The position numbers and the translations under genes were made by a program. A model generated the notes under the pieces. That model saw only the letters and a program-made list of their open reading frames with translations. It was not told where the DNA came from and did not search any database. From positions 124,001 through 188,000 of the forward strand of contig JADJCA010000029.1 of the NCBI GenBank assembly GCA_016703425.1: a stretch of DNA of 64,000 bases, in the 5' to 3' direction. The stretch is from Myxococcales bacterium. Lineage in GTDB: Bacteria > Myxococcota_A > Polyangia > Polyangiales > Polyangiaceae. Positions 9,213 through 18,263 of the stretch are shown piece by piece. Position 1 is the first letter of the stretch, and every line of letters begins with the position of its first letter.

Positions 9213-10744
9213 ACGAAGTCGAACATGGCCTGGAAGTATTGAAGCTTGGCTCGCGGATCTTGCGAGAGCCGGATCACTTCGGGCACGCGATCGAGCAGGT
9301 ACTGCGAGGCGTCGCCCGTCGGCGCCCCAGTCACGTACCTCTCGGGGAGCCCGTACGACTTGTTGTAGGCGACGTTGGAGATGGGCGCGCCTGTCTCGCG
9401 ATCGACGATCGCGGGCAGCGGGGCCCAGTCGTGCTCGAGGAAGAAGCTCTCCGCGCCCCAGCGCCTCCGGAAGCCGAGCTTCTCCATTCGCGGGAGCCAC
9501 GGCGGATCACCGATTTGCCAGAGGCCCTGACCGCACAAGAGGTGCTGCGAGTGCGCCGCCGTGCGTCCGTGCTTTTCGAGGTGATCGCGGGCGTACGTCT
9601 CCACGATCTTGTCGAGGAAGAAGTTGGCGAGCTTGTGCCCGCGCTCTTCCTTGGACACGACGAAGTTCGCGATGTGGTGGTAGCCCTTGGGCTTGAAGCG
9701 CGCGACGTCGGGGAAAGCGAACCGGTCGAACCACTTGTGCGCGGGGTCGTCGCGGTCGAGCTGATCGAAGTCGACCGTCTCGGCGATGGTCGAGTGGCGG
9801 AGGTTGTTGTAGCGCCCGGTGAAGAAGAACACCGTGTCCTTGCTCCGGCCCACGAGGATGGTTGCCAGAAGCTCGCTTCGATCGCCGCTCACGCGGCGCG
9901 AGAGGACGAAGCGGTGACCGGTGACGCCCCAGATGTGCGCCACACCGTAGGGCGAGATGATCTCGAGCTGCACGCGCCGGACGACGGCCGGCGGTAGGTG
10001 GCCCTTTTGATCGTTTCGCGCGTCCTCGAGCGAGCGGCTGAGCATCGACGAGATGGCCCGCGCGATCTCGGGCACGGCGCTCGACACGATGCCGAGCTCC
10101 ATCCCGTTTTCGAGGGTCACATAGTTGGGCGTCGACGGATTTTGTGATGCGGGATACCGCACGTAGGCGCCCCGGAGCGTCGACGTCGCGACGAATCGAT
10201 CCTCGGGGTTCAGGTTGACGTACTTCTCGAGCTGCCGGCCCGCCATTCGGCCGTCACGGCACCTCGCGATCGCGTCGATGATCTGCTCTTCGAGGACGGG
10301 GTTGCGGTGGCCCTTGATCGAAGTCTTGGGGGAGTGGCCAGGGTTCTCGAACGTCGCGCCGGCGCGTGTTCTCAGCATGGTGTCCGCGCCCGCGGCGAGC
10401 AGGCTGTCCACGATCGCCTTGTTGTCGCGGCGCTTGGCGAGGATGAGCGCCGAGTACCCGTCGTTGTTCTGCACGTCGAGCTTGGCGCCGACCTTGATGA
10501 GCACGCTCGCGAGCTCCGCGCGGTTCTCGCACGCGGCGCGAAGGAGCGCCGTGTTCCCGTCGGAGTTTTGCGCGTTGAGCCCGGCGCCCGCCTCGATCAA
10601 GGTCACCGCGATGTCGTGGTACCCCTCGCTAACGGCCCAGATGAGAAGCGTCTCGTGTCGCTCCTCGAGCCGCGACTCCATCGCCGCGGGCTGATGCAGC
10701 TTCTCGAAGACCTCGCGTAGCTTGTCGGGCTGGGTCATGGGCAC
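9209..10744 (-). CDS. Ankyrin-repeat protein with GNAT-like C-terminal domain
   Basis: This is a 511-residue protein. Residues ~30-130 are three or four ankyrin repeats (DGNTALLRAACENRAELASV, then DGYSALILAKRRDNKAIVDS). The middle region is unassigned. Residues ~350-440 look like a GNAT acyltransferase core: a beta strand and helix in NFVVSKEERGHKLANFFLDK (motif A, R-x-x-G-x-A style) and later MEKLGFRRRW, the usual GNAT LGF element. The acyl acceptor is unknown. It is the first gene of a two-gene unit and overlaps the next gene by four bases. Ankyrin repeats imply protein binding. I know no described pair of this kind. Confidence 0.65.
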   Translation of the reverse strand: MPMTQPDKLREVFEKLHQPAAMESRLEERHETLLIWAVSEGYHDIAVTLIEAGAGLNAQNSDGNTALLRAACENRAELASVLIKVGAKLDVQNNDGYSALILAKRRDNKAIVDSLLAAGADTMLRTRAGATFENPGHSPKTSIKGHRNPVLEEQIIDAIARCRDGRMAGRQLEKYVNLNPEDRFVATSTLRGAYVRYPASQNPSTPNYVTLENGMELGIVSSAVPEIARAISSMLSRSLEDARNDQKGHLPPAVVRRVQLEIISPYGVAHIWGVTGHRFVLSRRVSGDRSELLATILVGRSKDTVFFFTGRYNNLRHSTIAETVDFDQLDRDDPAHKWFDRFAFPDVARFKPKGYHHIANFVVSKEERGHKLANFFLDKIVETYARDHLEKHGRTAAHSQHLLCGQGLWQIGDPPWLPRMEKLGFRRRWGAESFFLEHDWAPLPAIVDRETGAPISNVAYNKSYGLPERYVTGAPTGDASQYLLDRVPEVIRLSQDPRAKLQYFQAMFDFV

Positions 10745-10957
10745 GAAGGCGGAGGAGTTTGCGCCTGATCGCCCCGCGCGCCAAGCGGCGACCGGCGCCG
10801 CGAGCGTCCGGGTGAACGTCGCCGCGAGCCCGTGTTGCGAACGCGGACCGTCAGCGCGCTAACGGCGCGGTGGTGGGCCCACCTCGGCAGGACGTGGTCG
10901 AGGCTCCACATCGCAGGCGCCAGCGCGTTGGAACGCCCCTTGCGTTAGCGGCGCCCC

Positions 10958-12469
10958 ATGAAGCTCAGCTTGTCATTGCGGTTGCCGTTCCTGGCGCGCT
11001 CCTTCGCCTTCCTTGTGACGCCTGCATGGCTGGCCGCATGCGGTGCCACGGTGGACCCGACGACGCAGGTTGTGCCACCAACGGCGACGACGATCGCGCC
11101 GGCCCCTGCGGCAACCACCCCACCGGCGCCGCCGGCGCCGAAAAAGACGGCGCGGTGCACGCCCCCACTGGACGTCCGCACGTGCAACCCCGTTGGGCCC
11201 GAGCCGAAGACCTCGTCCGCGGTCAAGGCCTTCTACCAGGCTGACGCGATTCCGATTCGTTGCAACGAAGGCGACGCCGCCGTCTGGGACCTTCAGCCGC
11301 TCTTGGAGCTCTCCGACGACGCGCGCATCGTCATGGTCGGCGAAGTGCACGGCTCGAACGAGATCGGCATCGTCAGTGAGGTCCTTCTCCGGACCCTCGC
11401 AGCGGCCGGCCGGGTCAGCGTCGTCGCCTACGAGTTGCCGATGGACTACGAAGCCTCGCTTCAGCGCTACGTCGACGGGAAGGACGACACGTTGGCGCGG
11501 ATGCTCGTCGACCAGGTGGCCCCAAACTTCTTCGGCGCCCGCCTCACCCGCGCGGCGAGAGAGCTGGTGGCCAACGGCGCCACGCTGACGATCGCCGCTG
11601 TCGACATTCCGACCGAGCCGCGAAGCGCGGTCCTCGCCATCGAAGGCGTCGCGGCGCAGCTCACGACGAAGAAGAGCCTCGTGCTGGCGACACTCCCGCA
11701 AGGAGCGAGCGTTCCCGCGTCGCCGAGCGACATCGACGCCGCGAACGGGTACTTCGATCACATCATGGCGAAGAAGGATGAGATCTGCAGCGAGCTCACG
11801 TCGGAGGCCTGCGAGCGGCTCGTGGCCATGACGCACGCGCTCTGGGCGTCGACCGTGACCTACGACGACGTCAGCGATCCGACGCTCTGGTTCGAGCGCC
11901 GCGAGCCGGTCATCTATTACAACCTGAAATCGAAGATGGCCTCCGCCTCGGACCGCATGCTGCTGCACATGGGCGCGGCACACACGCGCAAGGATTCCTT
12001 CTCGGCCGGAAGCCGCATGGCGAAGGACTACGCTCCGACACGCGGCAAGGTCTTCTCCGTCGCACCGGCCTACGGCGACGGCAGCGTCATCTGGTACGGA
12101 GAGGAAGTCGACTTGCCCGCTGAGCCTCTCTCACTCGTCGCCGCGCTGGGCCACGCGCCGGCGCAGCCGTCGTTCATGTCGACGATCCGCCCGAGCGCAA
12201 CCTGCGCCGCGAACCCGCTGGGGCGCGAGAGCGACCCGGAAGGTGGCGGTACGCGGGCCGAGTCCTACGACGGCTACGTGCACTACGGTCGCCTCACGCC
12301 CGAAACGCGACCGAAGGAGACGACGTTCGAGGCCGAGCTCCCGCTCGTCGGTGCGAGCGAGGGGCGCAGCGCGCAGCGCCTGCTGCGGTTCCACGAGCGT
12401 ATCCAGCAGAAGGAGCGGGCCGCGCGCGCCTTCGCCATGGCAGAGGGCGCTCGCGTCCGCGTCCGCTGA
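10958..12469 (+). CDS. Lipoprotein of the ChaN/erythromycin-esterase-like superfamily
   Basis: This is a 503-residue protein. The N-terminus ends in the lipobox WLAAC (residues ~24-28), followed by a Thr/Pro/Ala-rich linker. From about residue 115 the sequence RIVMVGEVHGSNEIGIVSE shows the GE-x-H-x6-E signature of the superfamily that includes ChaN, TIKI and EreA-like proteins. A later HMGAAHTRKDSF supplies a further conserved-looking His. Members bind haem or hydrolyse esters and peptides; which applies here cannot be decided. The protein should be a periplasmic or surface lipoprotein. It is divergent from the ankyrin gene. Confidence 0.7.
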   Translation: MKLSLSLRLPFLARSFAFLVTPAWLAACGATVDPTTQVVPPTATTIAPAPAATTPPAPPAPKKTARCTPPLDVRTCNPVGPEPKTSSAVKAFYQADAIPIRCNEGDAAVWDLQPLLELSDDARIVMVGEVHGSNEIGIVSEVLLRTLAAAGRVSVVAYELPMDYEASLQRYVDGKDDTLARMLVDQVAPNFFGARLTRAARELVANGATLTIAAVDIPTEPRSAVLAIEGVAAQLTTKKSLVLATLPQGASVPASPSDIDAANGYFDHIMAKKDEICSELTSEACERLVAMTHALWASTVTYDDVSDPTLWFERREPVIYYNLKSKMASASDRMLLHMGAAHTRKDSFSAGSRMAKDYAPTRGKVFSVAPAYGDGSVIWYGEEVDLPAEPLSLVAALGHAPAQPSFMSTIRPSATCAANPLGRESDPEGGGTRAESYDGYVHYGRLTPETRPKETTFEAELPLVGASEGRSAQRLLRFHERIQQKERAARAFAMAEGARVRVR

Positions 12470-12586
12470 GGCCGGGCCACTTCCGCCGCGAGGTTCGACA
12501 CGGCGTCGCGCCGTCGCGAGCGTCGTGCGAAGCCCGAGGCCGCAAGGCCATAGGGACGAGGGATGTGCGGCCCGCGTGGTTGAGCG

Positions 12587-13099
12587 TCAGTCGTGGCTTC
12601 GCGAGCGCGGCCTTGGGCTTCGAACGCGGTCGCGACGCTCGATCGACCACTTCTCGGGCTCGCGCCTGCAGAGAGCCTCGAGTGCTTCTAGGTCCGAGGC
12701 GCGCCTTCGCGTGCGATGGCCAGAGGGAAAGTGGATGCAGAAGTGGCCGCCCTCGACGTGCTCGATGACGTAACGACGTCCGTCGACTTCGACGTACCCG
12801 CCGCGTCCCTCATGAACGACCGTGACCGCTCCAACGAGTGCGCCGCACCTGGGACAGGACCACCGCCCGCTCGAACCACTGTTCCGTTCGCCGCGGCGGT
12901 TTCTGACGACGAAGACCTCGCTCATCTGGTCGTGCAAGGAGCGGGTCAGCTGCGTGTCACTGGGCAGGCACTTGTATGTTGGCCCGGCGGGCGACTCCGG
13001 GAGCGTCATGGGCTGGGCGCACCGGGGGCAGAACACCTCGGCATCCTCCCGTGGAACAGCCCACGGATCCAGCGCTGGGCGCGATTCGCTGGACGTCAT
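12587..13099 (-). CDS. Hypothetical zinc-ribbon protein
   Basis: This is a 170-residue protein. The frame extends upstream to 13633, but real coding begins at the ATG 13099 (MTSSESRPALDPWAVPRED), because upstream residues are the antisense of the phosphoesterase gene. Two Cys pairs, CPRCAQP (residue ~26) and CPRCGAL (residue ~80), should bind one or two metals. The C-terminus is Arg-rich and basic. It lies 26 bases downstream of the metallophosphoesterase gene and may be the last gene of that unit. No family was recognised. Confidence 0.65.
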   Translation of the reverse strand: MTSSESRPALDPWAVPREDAEVFCPRCAQPMTLPESPAGPTYKCLPSDTQLTRSLHDQMSEVFVVRNRRGERNSGSSGRWSCPRCGALVGAVTVVHEGRGGYVEVDGRRYVIEHVEGGHFCIHFPSGHRTRRRASDLEALEALCRREPEKWSIERRDRVRSPRPRSRSHD

Positions 13100-13125
13100 A
13101 CCGCGAGCGCCCCGTCGCGCGTTTG

Positions 13126-14372
13126 CTACGCGGACCTCAGCACGATGAGCGGCGCTTCCGACGGGCACCCGAGCCGGAAGGGAAACCACGCGCCAAAGCC
13201 GCTGGTCGTGTAGAGGCGCGAGCGGCCTCGCTGGTACCGACCCCAGAGGTAGCCGTCCCGGTACAGCGGCTCGAAGGCGCTCTTGCCGGCGAAGCCGATT
13301 TGGCCCCCGTGCGTGTGGCCCGAGAGGGTGAGCTCGACACCGCGCTCCGCCGAGAGGTCGAAGGCCTCCGGTCGGTGCGAGAGCAGCACACGAAACGCTC
13401 CCGCGTGCGAACTCCCGAGCGCGCGCTCGAGGGGCGCCACGAGTCTCGGTCGAATGTCCGTGTGCACGATCACCGGGTCGTCGATGCCGGCGACGAAGAG
13501 CTCGGCTCCGTCGACGCCGACGTGCACCCCTTCGTCGACCAGCAGTCGCACGTCGCTCCCGTCGAAGGCGCGGCGCGCGGCGCGCACGCCCTGAAGGTGC
13601 TCGTGGTTGCCCAGCGCAGCGAGCACACCGCAACGAGGCTTAAGCCCAGCGACGAGACGAAGGGCGTCGGGCAGGAGCGAGACCCGCTCGGCGATGTCGC
13701 CGGTGAGCACGATGAGGTCGGGCCGCTCGGATGCTCCCTCGAGCGCTCGGAGCATCCGCTCCACGTCGTCGAGCTGCCGTCCGAAGCCGAGGTGCGCATC
13801 GCTGAGCTGCAAGATTCGTAACCCATCGAGCGGCTTCGGCAACGACTCGAAGGTCAGCACCCGCGTGGCGACCTTCGACGGTGTGAATGCGGTGCAAAAC
13901 CCCGCCGTACCAGCGCCCAAGGTGAACAGCGGCGGCGTCACCGCGGCAGCCTTCAGGATCGCGCGCCGCCCGAGAAGCCCCCGATCGTTTGGGAGGACCA
14001 TCGCAACCGAGGCTTGCGACGGGAGCGGCTCTGCCGTCTCCGACGAGGCCTCCGACCAGCCTGGCAAGGTCCGCTCAAGGACCCGTGAGAGGACCGCCGA
14101 GATGGCGAGACCGATCGTGAGCGCGGTGAGCAGAACGAGCGTCACCGAGCCGGTCGTGGCGCCCCAGTAGCTCGTCGGGTAGTGCGCGAGAAGGGGGCCG
14201 ACACCCCAGGCGACGTGCCCGAGGCCGCCGATGGTCCAGAGGGGCAGGGCCACGCGAACCGCGGCGCGGCGCGCGATGCCTGCCGGCATCCCCGGTGCAC
14301 GAGGAGCGCCGACAAGAGCGAGGCGACAACGAAGAGCCACGTCGAGGTGGACAGCGGGAGGGCCGGCAACAT
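13126..14372 (-). pseudogene. Membrane metallophosphoesterase (YkuE/YaeI type), apparent frameshift near 14289
   Basis: The catalytic domain is intact: LSDAHLG, LTGDIAE, GNHEH, LSHRPE and SGHTHGGQ give the full set of calcineurin-like metal ligands. The frame containing it opens at 14340. A better N-terminus starts at ATG 14372 in another frame: MLPALPLSTSTWLFVVASLL, a membrane segment, one base after the stop of the 40-residue peptide gene. Joining the two needs a one-base shift near 14289 (before MPAGIARRA). If read without the shift, a shorter protein starting at that internal ATG would keep two membrane segments and the enzyme. Related proteins cleave phosphodiester or pyrophosphate bonds in lipids at the membrane. 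Confidence 0.65.
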
Positions 14373-14373
14373 G

Positions 14374-14496
14374 TCAACCCTCGTCCTTTCGCGCCGAGTT
14401 CTCGTCGTCGAGGCGCAGCCATAGGCGACTCGCGAGACCCGCCAACGCGAAGAGCACCAAGACGACGATGGCCCCGGCGACGCTGAAGGGGCTCAT
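14374..14496 (-). CDS. 40-residue single-span membrane peptide
   Basis: This short gene encodes MSPFSVAGAIVVLVLFALAG followed by LASRLWLRLDDENSARKDEG. It has one transmembrane segment (residues 5-24), a positive patch after it and a charged tail. GAGG lies eight bases before the ATG. The gene sits 46 bases after the 212-residue membrane protein and its stop is one base before the phosphoesterase ATG at 14372. That tight packing and the typical small-membrane-protein design argue that it is expressed. It may be a subunit or regulator of its neighbours; that is inference. Confidence 0.6.
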   Translation of the reverse strand: MSPFSVAGAIVVLVLFALAGLASRLWLRLDDENSARKDEG

Positions 14497-14542
14497 CGAG
14501 CGAACCTCATCAAGGTGGTTAGCGGTGCAAGGCTCTTCACGT

Positions 14543-15181
14543 TCACCGCTGTTCGGGCTCCGCGTGTTGCACCAGGCCGTCGACGCCGCGTCCCATGGGG
14601 GTACGGGTCGGGAAGACCGGCGTGGCGATCGATGCGATTTGCGCGAGCGCCGCCAGCTGGAGCACGAGCGCCAAGGCAACGGGCGGAGCGTAGAGGGCTG
14701 CCGAACCTTCTGGCGCGAGCTTGCGCAAGACGCGCACGACGACGCCGACCGCGACGACGACGCTGAGCACCGCCGAGCCGAGGGCAACCGGCACGCCAGC
14801 GAAGGAGCTCGAGAACTGGTAGAGCGCCACGAGCGGCGAGAGCAGCGCGAGCACGAGGCAGCCCGCGAAGACGCCGACGGCGTGCGCGAGCATGAGGTCG
14901 GAGGCGCGGCCGCCGCGGGCGAGGAGTCGGAAGACGAAGAGCGCCACCGGCAAGGCGACGAGCGACGAACCGACCACGAGCACCGGCACCTTGCCGATGT
15001 TGTCGAGGGCGAGGTGGTGGTCGTGACTGCCGGCGGCAACTCCCCAGAGGGCGCCGAGGGCGACCGAGACGAGCAGGGCGACGGCTGCAAAGAACGCCCG
15101 TTCGGTGCGCGACATGTTGGCCGCCGAGTCGTCGGTGCGTGTGGGGCTTACGAGGTCGAGGAGACGAGGGAAGACTTGCAT
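14543..15181 (-). CDS. Polytopic membrane protein, function unknown
   Basis: This is a 212-residue protein with about six hydrophobic segments between residues 25 and 195 (for example AVALLVSVALGALWGVAAG and LYAPPVALALVLQLAALA). A short His-containing loop (GSHDHHLALD) follows the first segment. The start at 15181 (MQVFPRLLDLVSP) is chosen because sequence upstream is intergenic and contains the 11-bp repeats. It lies 97 bases after the histidine kinase gene and before the 40-residue peptide and phosphoesterase genes. I do not recognise a family; the context suggests a target of the two-component system. Confidence 0.7.
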   Translation of the reverse strand: MQVFPRLLDLVSPTRTDDSAANMSRTERAFFAAVALLVSVALGALWGVAAGSHDHHLALDNIGKVPVLVVGSSLVALPVALFVFRLLARGGRASDLMLAHAVGVFAGCLVLALLSPLVALYQFSSSFAGVPVALGSAVLSVVVAVGVVVRVLRKLAPEGSAALYAPPVALALVLQLAALAQIASIATPVFPTRTPMGRGVDGLVQHAEPEQR

Positions 15182-15223
15182 GCCCAGAGCATGCGGCGGT
15201 CGCTTCGACGCGAGGCGAAAGGC

Positions 15224-15267
15224 GCGTGAAAACGCTGACAATTCGCTGTGAATCCGGCGTGAATCGC
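15224..15267 (-). promoter_or_regulatory. Four 11-bp direct repeats, probable response-regulator sites
   Basis: Read on the plus strand the units are GCGTGAAAACG, CTGACAATTCG, CTGTGAATCCG and GCGTGAATCGC, exactly 11 bp apart with GTGAA-like cores at 15226, 15237, 15248 and 15259. On the minus strand the core reads TTCAC. Tandem 11-bp half-sites are the usual operator form for OmpR/PhoB-family regulators. They lie 43-86 bases before the start of the membrane protein gene and directly after the kinase gene, so the adjacent response regulator is the natural candidate to bind them. Confidence 0.6.
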
Positions 15268-15278
15268 GGCTCGTCCTG

Positions 15279-16724
15279 TCAGCCCTCGAGGGGCAGTCGT
15301 ACGGTGAACGTGGCGCCGCGGTCGGAGCGCACCTCGACGTCGCCGCCGTGGGCTCTGGCCACGGCGCGCACGAGCGCGAGCCCAAGACCGGTACCCCGAC
15401 GCTCTCCCCGCGTCGTGAAGAAGCGGTCGAAGACCCGCGCGAGATCGGCTTCGGCGATCCCCGGCCCCGAGTCGTGAAACGAGACGACGACGCCTCCCGT
15501 TGCGTCGCGCGCGACGGTCACGTCGAGCTCGCCTCGGGGCCCGGCGAACGAAGCGCCGTTGTCGAAGAGCTCACGAAAGAGCGCGTCGAGGCGATGCGAG
15601 ACGCCGCGCACGCGGAGCGGCGCAGCGGCGCCGGTGAGAGTGACGCGTACGTCGCCGAAGTTGGGGTCGTCGCGCGTGCGGGCCGCGAGCCCATCGAGGA
15701 GCGCGCGGAGCTCGACCGACGAGCGCTCCTCGCTGGGCATGCCCGCGTCAGCGCGCGCGAGGTCGAGAAACTGCGACACGAGCCGGTCGAGCTTCGCCGA
15801 GCTGTCGCCTAGGACCCGTCCGAGGCGCAGCGCCCGCGCTTCGTCCACGCCGCCGGCGGCGAGCGCCTCGGCGGCGGCGCTCACGGCCGCGACGGGATTT
15901 TTCATCTCGTGCACGAGGTCGGCGACGAAGGCCTCGTTCTCGATCCGTTTCTTCTGCAGCGCGTCGAGGAGCACGTTGAACGCTTGGGCAAGCGCGCCGA
16001 CCTCGTCGCTTCGTTCTGGGTCGAGGGCCGCGCTGGGGCTCGCCCCGCTCGCCAACACGAGCGCTTGGCGACGCAAGTGCTCGACGGGCCGGACGATGCG
16101 TCGAGCCGTGGTGAGGGCGATGGCGAGCGCTAGCGGTACGGTGAAGACCGCCAGTCGCAGCAGCTGCGCGCGCAGCGCGTAGACGGCTTGCACCGCGCGC
16201 CGTGAGCTCCGTTGCGCGTGGACGACGAGACCCCCGCTCGTGGACATCGCCGCCTCGCAATACAGAAGCGGCAACGTGTCGCAGGCCACGTAGGCGCCGT
16301 GGCTCCGAGCGCCCCTTGCGGAGCTGCGATCGGCGAGCGGGCCGAGCGTCTCGTCGACCTCTCGGAGCGTTCGTGCGCTGGCGCCGATGAGCAGCTCTTC
16401 GAAGCGGCCAAAGCGGTCGTTGGGATCGTCGGCGTCATGCTCGAAGACGACCTCGCCGCGCTCGTCGATGACGCGCAGCCGGACGCGATGGGCACGCGCG
16501 ACGCCTTCGAGCGCGACGTCGCCTCCGGTGGCGCTCGCCGCGCCGGCGCGGGCTGCCTCACGGGTCTCTGCCCACATGCGACCGGGGACGTTCCGATCGA
16601 GCTGGCTCCACAGAAAGACCAAGAGGAGCGGCGCCAGGGCCGCGAGCATGATGGCCACCGCAACCCGGAGGCGAAGGGACCAGCGTCGATGCAGCGCCTG
16701 GGCCGGCTCGAAGGCTCGCTCCAT
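15279..16724 (-). CDS. Sensor histidine kinase
   Basis: This is a 481-residue membrane sensor kinase. Two transmembrane segments (about residues 20-40 and 190-210, LRLAVFTVPLALAIALTTA) enclose a periplasmic sensor of about 150 residues. Then come HAMP (RRIVRPVEHLRRQ), the phosphoacceptor helix with VHEMKNPVAAV (His272), and the ATPase domain with N box LFDNGASF, G1 DSGPGIAEADL, F box FDRFFTT and G2 GTGLGLALV. It follows the response regulator by three bases and so is its cognate partner. The signal is not evident from the sensor sequence. The N box Asn-Gly-Ala form is a little unusual (normally NA). Confidence 0.93.
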   Translation of the reverse strand: MERAFEPAQALHRRWSLRLRVAVAIMLAALAPLLLVFLWSQLDRNVPGRMWAETREAARAGAASATGGDVALEGVARAHRVRLRVIDERGEVVFEHDADDPNDRFGRFEELLIGASARTLREVDETLGPLADRSSARGARSHGAYVACDTLPLLYCEAAMSTSGGLVVHAQRSSRRAVQAVYALRAQLLRLAVFTVPLALAIALTTARRIVRPVEHLRRQALVLASGASPSAALDPERSDEVGALAQAFNVLLDALQKKRIENEAFVADLVHEMKNPVAAVSAAAEALAAGGVDEARALRLGRVLGDSSAKLDRLVSQFLDLARADAGMPSEERSSVELRALLDGLAARTRDDPNFGDVRVTLTGAAAPLRVRGVSHRLDALFRELFDNGASFAGPRGELDVTVARDATGGVVVSFHDSGPGIAEADLARVFDRFFTTRGERRGTGLGLALVRAVARAHGGDVEVRSDRGATFTVRLPLEG

Positions 16725-16727
16725 CGG

Positions 16728-17420
16728 TTAGCCCTCGCGCCAGCGATAGCCGGCGCCGATGACCGTCTCGAGGGCCGTGAACGACGGGTCGACGGCTTCG
16801 AGCTTGCGCCGCACACGATTGACGTAGGTGTCGACGATGCGCTCGACGACGATCGAGTCGTGCCCCCGAACGATCTCGAGGAGTCGTTCCCTCGAGAGCA
16901 CCACGCCGGGGCGGCGCGCAAGGGCCTCGAGAAGACGAAACTCGGTGACCGTGAGCGCGAGGACCGTTCCGCGGTAACGCGCCTCGAGCCTCTGCGGATC
17001 GAGGGCGAGGGCGCCGATGCTCACCGTCTCACGCTCTGTCGTGGAGTCCCTCCGCAGCGCGTCGCGCCGCAACAGGGCCGCGACGCGGGCCAGGAGGACC
17101 CGCGTGCTGAAGGGCTTGGCGACGTAGTCGTCGGCGCCGAGTTCGAGACCGAGCGCCTCGTCGATCTCACCGTCGCGCGAGGTGAGCAAGATGATGGGGA
17201 CGGCGCTCCCGGCCTCGCGAAGCTTTCGGCAGAGCGCGAAGCCATCGAGCCGCGGCATGTTCACGTCGCTGATGATGAGCGCGGGAGCGTCGACGGACGC
17301 GAGCGAGTAGGCGGCCTGACCGTCACGTGCCGTCACGAGCTCATAACCAGCATCGGTGATGGCCATGCCCAAGACGTCCAGAAGAGACGTGTCGTCGTCG
17401 ACGAGAAGGATACGCGCCAC
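16728..17420 (-). CDS. OmpR-family response regulator
   Basis: This is a 230-residue DNA-binding regulator. The GTG at 17420 starts exactly at the conserved VARILLVDDD; upstream sequence in the frame is not coding. The receiver domain has the acidic pair DDD (residues ~8-10), the phosphoacceptor Asp52 in ISDVNMP, Thr/Ser in LLTS and Lys in VAKPF. The C-terminal winged helix (residues ~130-230) has LTVTEFRLLEALARRPGVV and DTYVNRVRRKLE. It is first in a unit with the histidine kinase. The 11-bp repeats at 15224-15267 fit this DNA-binding class. Confidence 0.93.
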   Translation of the reverse strand: MARILLVDDDTSLLDVLGMAITDAGYELVTARDGQAAYSLASVDAPALIISDVNMPRLDGFALCRKLREAGSAVPIILLTSRDGEIDEALGLELGADDYVAKPFSTRVLLARVAALLRRDALRRDSTTERETVSIGALALDPQRLEARYRGTVLALTVTEFRLLEALARRPGVVLSRERLLEIVRGHDSIVVERIVDTYVNRVRRKLEAVDPSFTALETVIGAGYRWREG

Positions 17421-17538
17421 AGCGGGATGGTATCGCAAGCACCCTGGCGACCGTGCTCTGGGAGAAGGATGCGTCGGCCGATCGTCCACGCTCCCGGCGG
17501 GGCCGAGGTCGGCAAGTGCCTTGCATCGAGACCGATCC

Positions 17539-18078
17539 ATGAGCACTCGCGTTCTCGACGGCCTCGACACCGTCATCCTCGACTCCGTCGCTGGCGGCCT
17601 AGCCGGATGGCGCTCGACCCTCGAGCAGGTCTACGACCTCGTTGCCACCGAGCCCGACGCGACCTGCGTCGCGCGGACCGAGCTCCGTGAGTTCGCTCCT
17701 ATCACCGACCACGTGAGCGCCACCGTCCACTGTGAGAGCGCGGCGGCCGCAATGGCGCGCGATGTGACGGTCAGCTTCGGGCCCGCCGACGACGCGCCCT
17801 GGAGCACGATCCTTCAGGGCTCGCCGGGCCGCTGGTTCGAGAACGAAGACGTGCGCGCCATCACGCGCAGCTACGACGAGCCGCTCGATCGAGACCAGTC
17901 TCTCGGACTCCTCCAGCACCTGCGCGCGGCGGCCAGCGACCCGCCCGAATACGCGCTCCTCTCCAACAACTGCGCTACCGAATGGGACGAGGCCCGTGGT
18001 GCGGCGGGGCTCGAGCCGCTCGGCCGTACGCCCGCCGACATGCACATCGCGATCGCCGAGCGGACGGGACAGCGCTGA
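17539..18078 (+). CDS. Hypothetical protein
   Basis: This is a 179-residue soluble protein starting at ATG 17539 (MSTRVLDGLDTVILDSVAGG). It is acidic, has no signal peptide or membrane segment, and shows no motif I know. It is divergent from the response regulator gene, sharing the 118-base intergenic region. Codon use is ordinary for the window. Confidence 0.6.
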   Translation: MSTRVLDGLDTVILDSVAGGLAGWRSTLEQVYDLVATEPDATCVARTELREFAPITDHVSATVHCESAAAAMARDVTVSFGPADDAPWSTILQGSPGRWFENEDVRAITRSYDEPLDRDQSLGLLQHLRAAASDPPEYALLSNNCATEWDEARGAAGLEPLGRTPADMHIAIAERTGQR

Positions 18079-18263
18079 GGTTCATAGAGGCGGTCGCCGC
18101 TGCGCCCGACGCGGCCCGCTCCCGACAGCTGCCTCGGGGCGCCGATGACTGTCGGCCAGGCGGCCGCTCGATTCGCTCCAGGGATGGGGCAAGGCCGCAA
18201 AAGGTCGTCGCTCGCACGATTTCAGCCCTTGCGCATGCGGAATGGTGTGGCATCTAGGCGCAC

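Noticed and set aside
10872..10883. 12-bp palindrome GGTGGGCCCACC as an operator
   Set aside because: It is a single GC-only palindrome, expected by chance at this base composition, with no second copy nearby.
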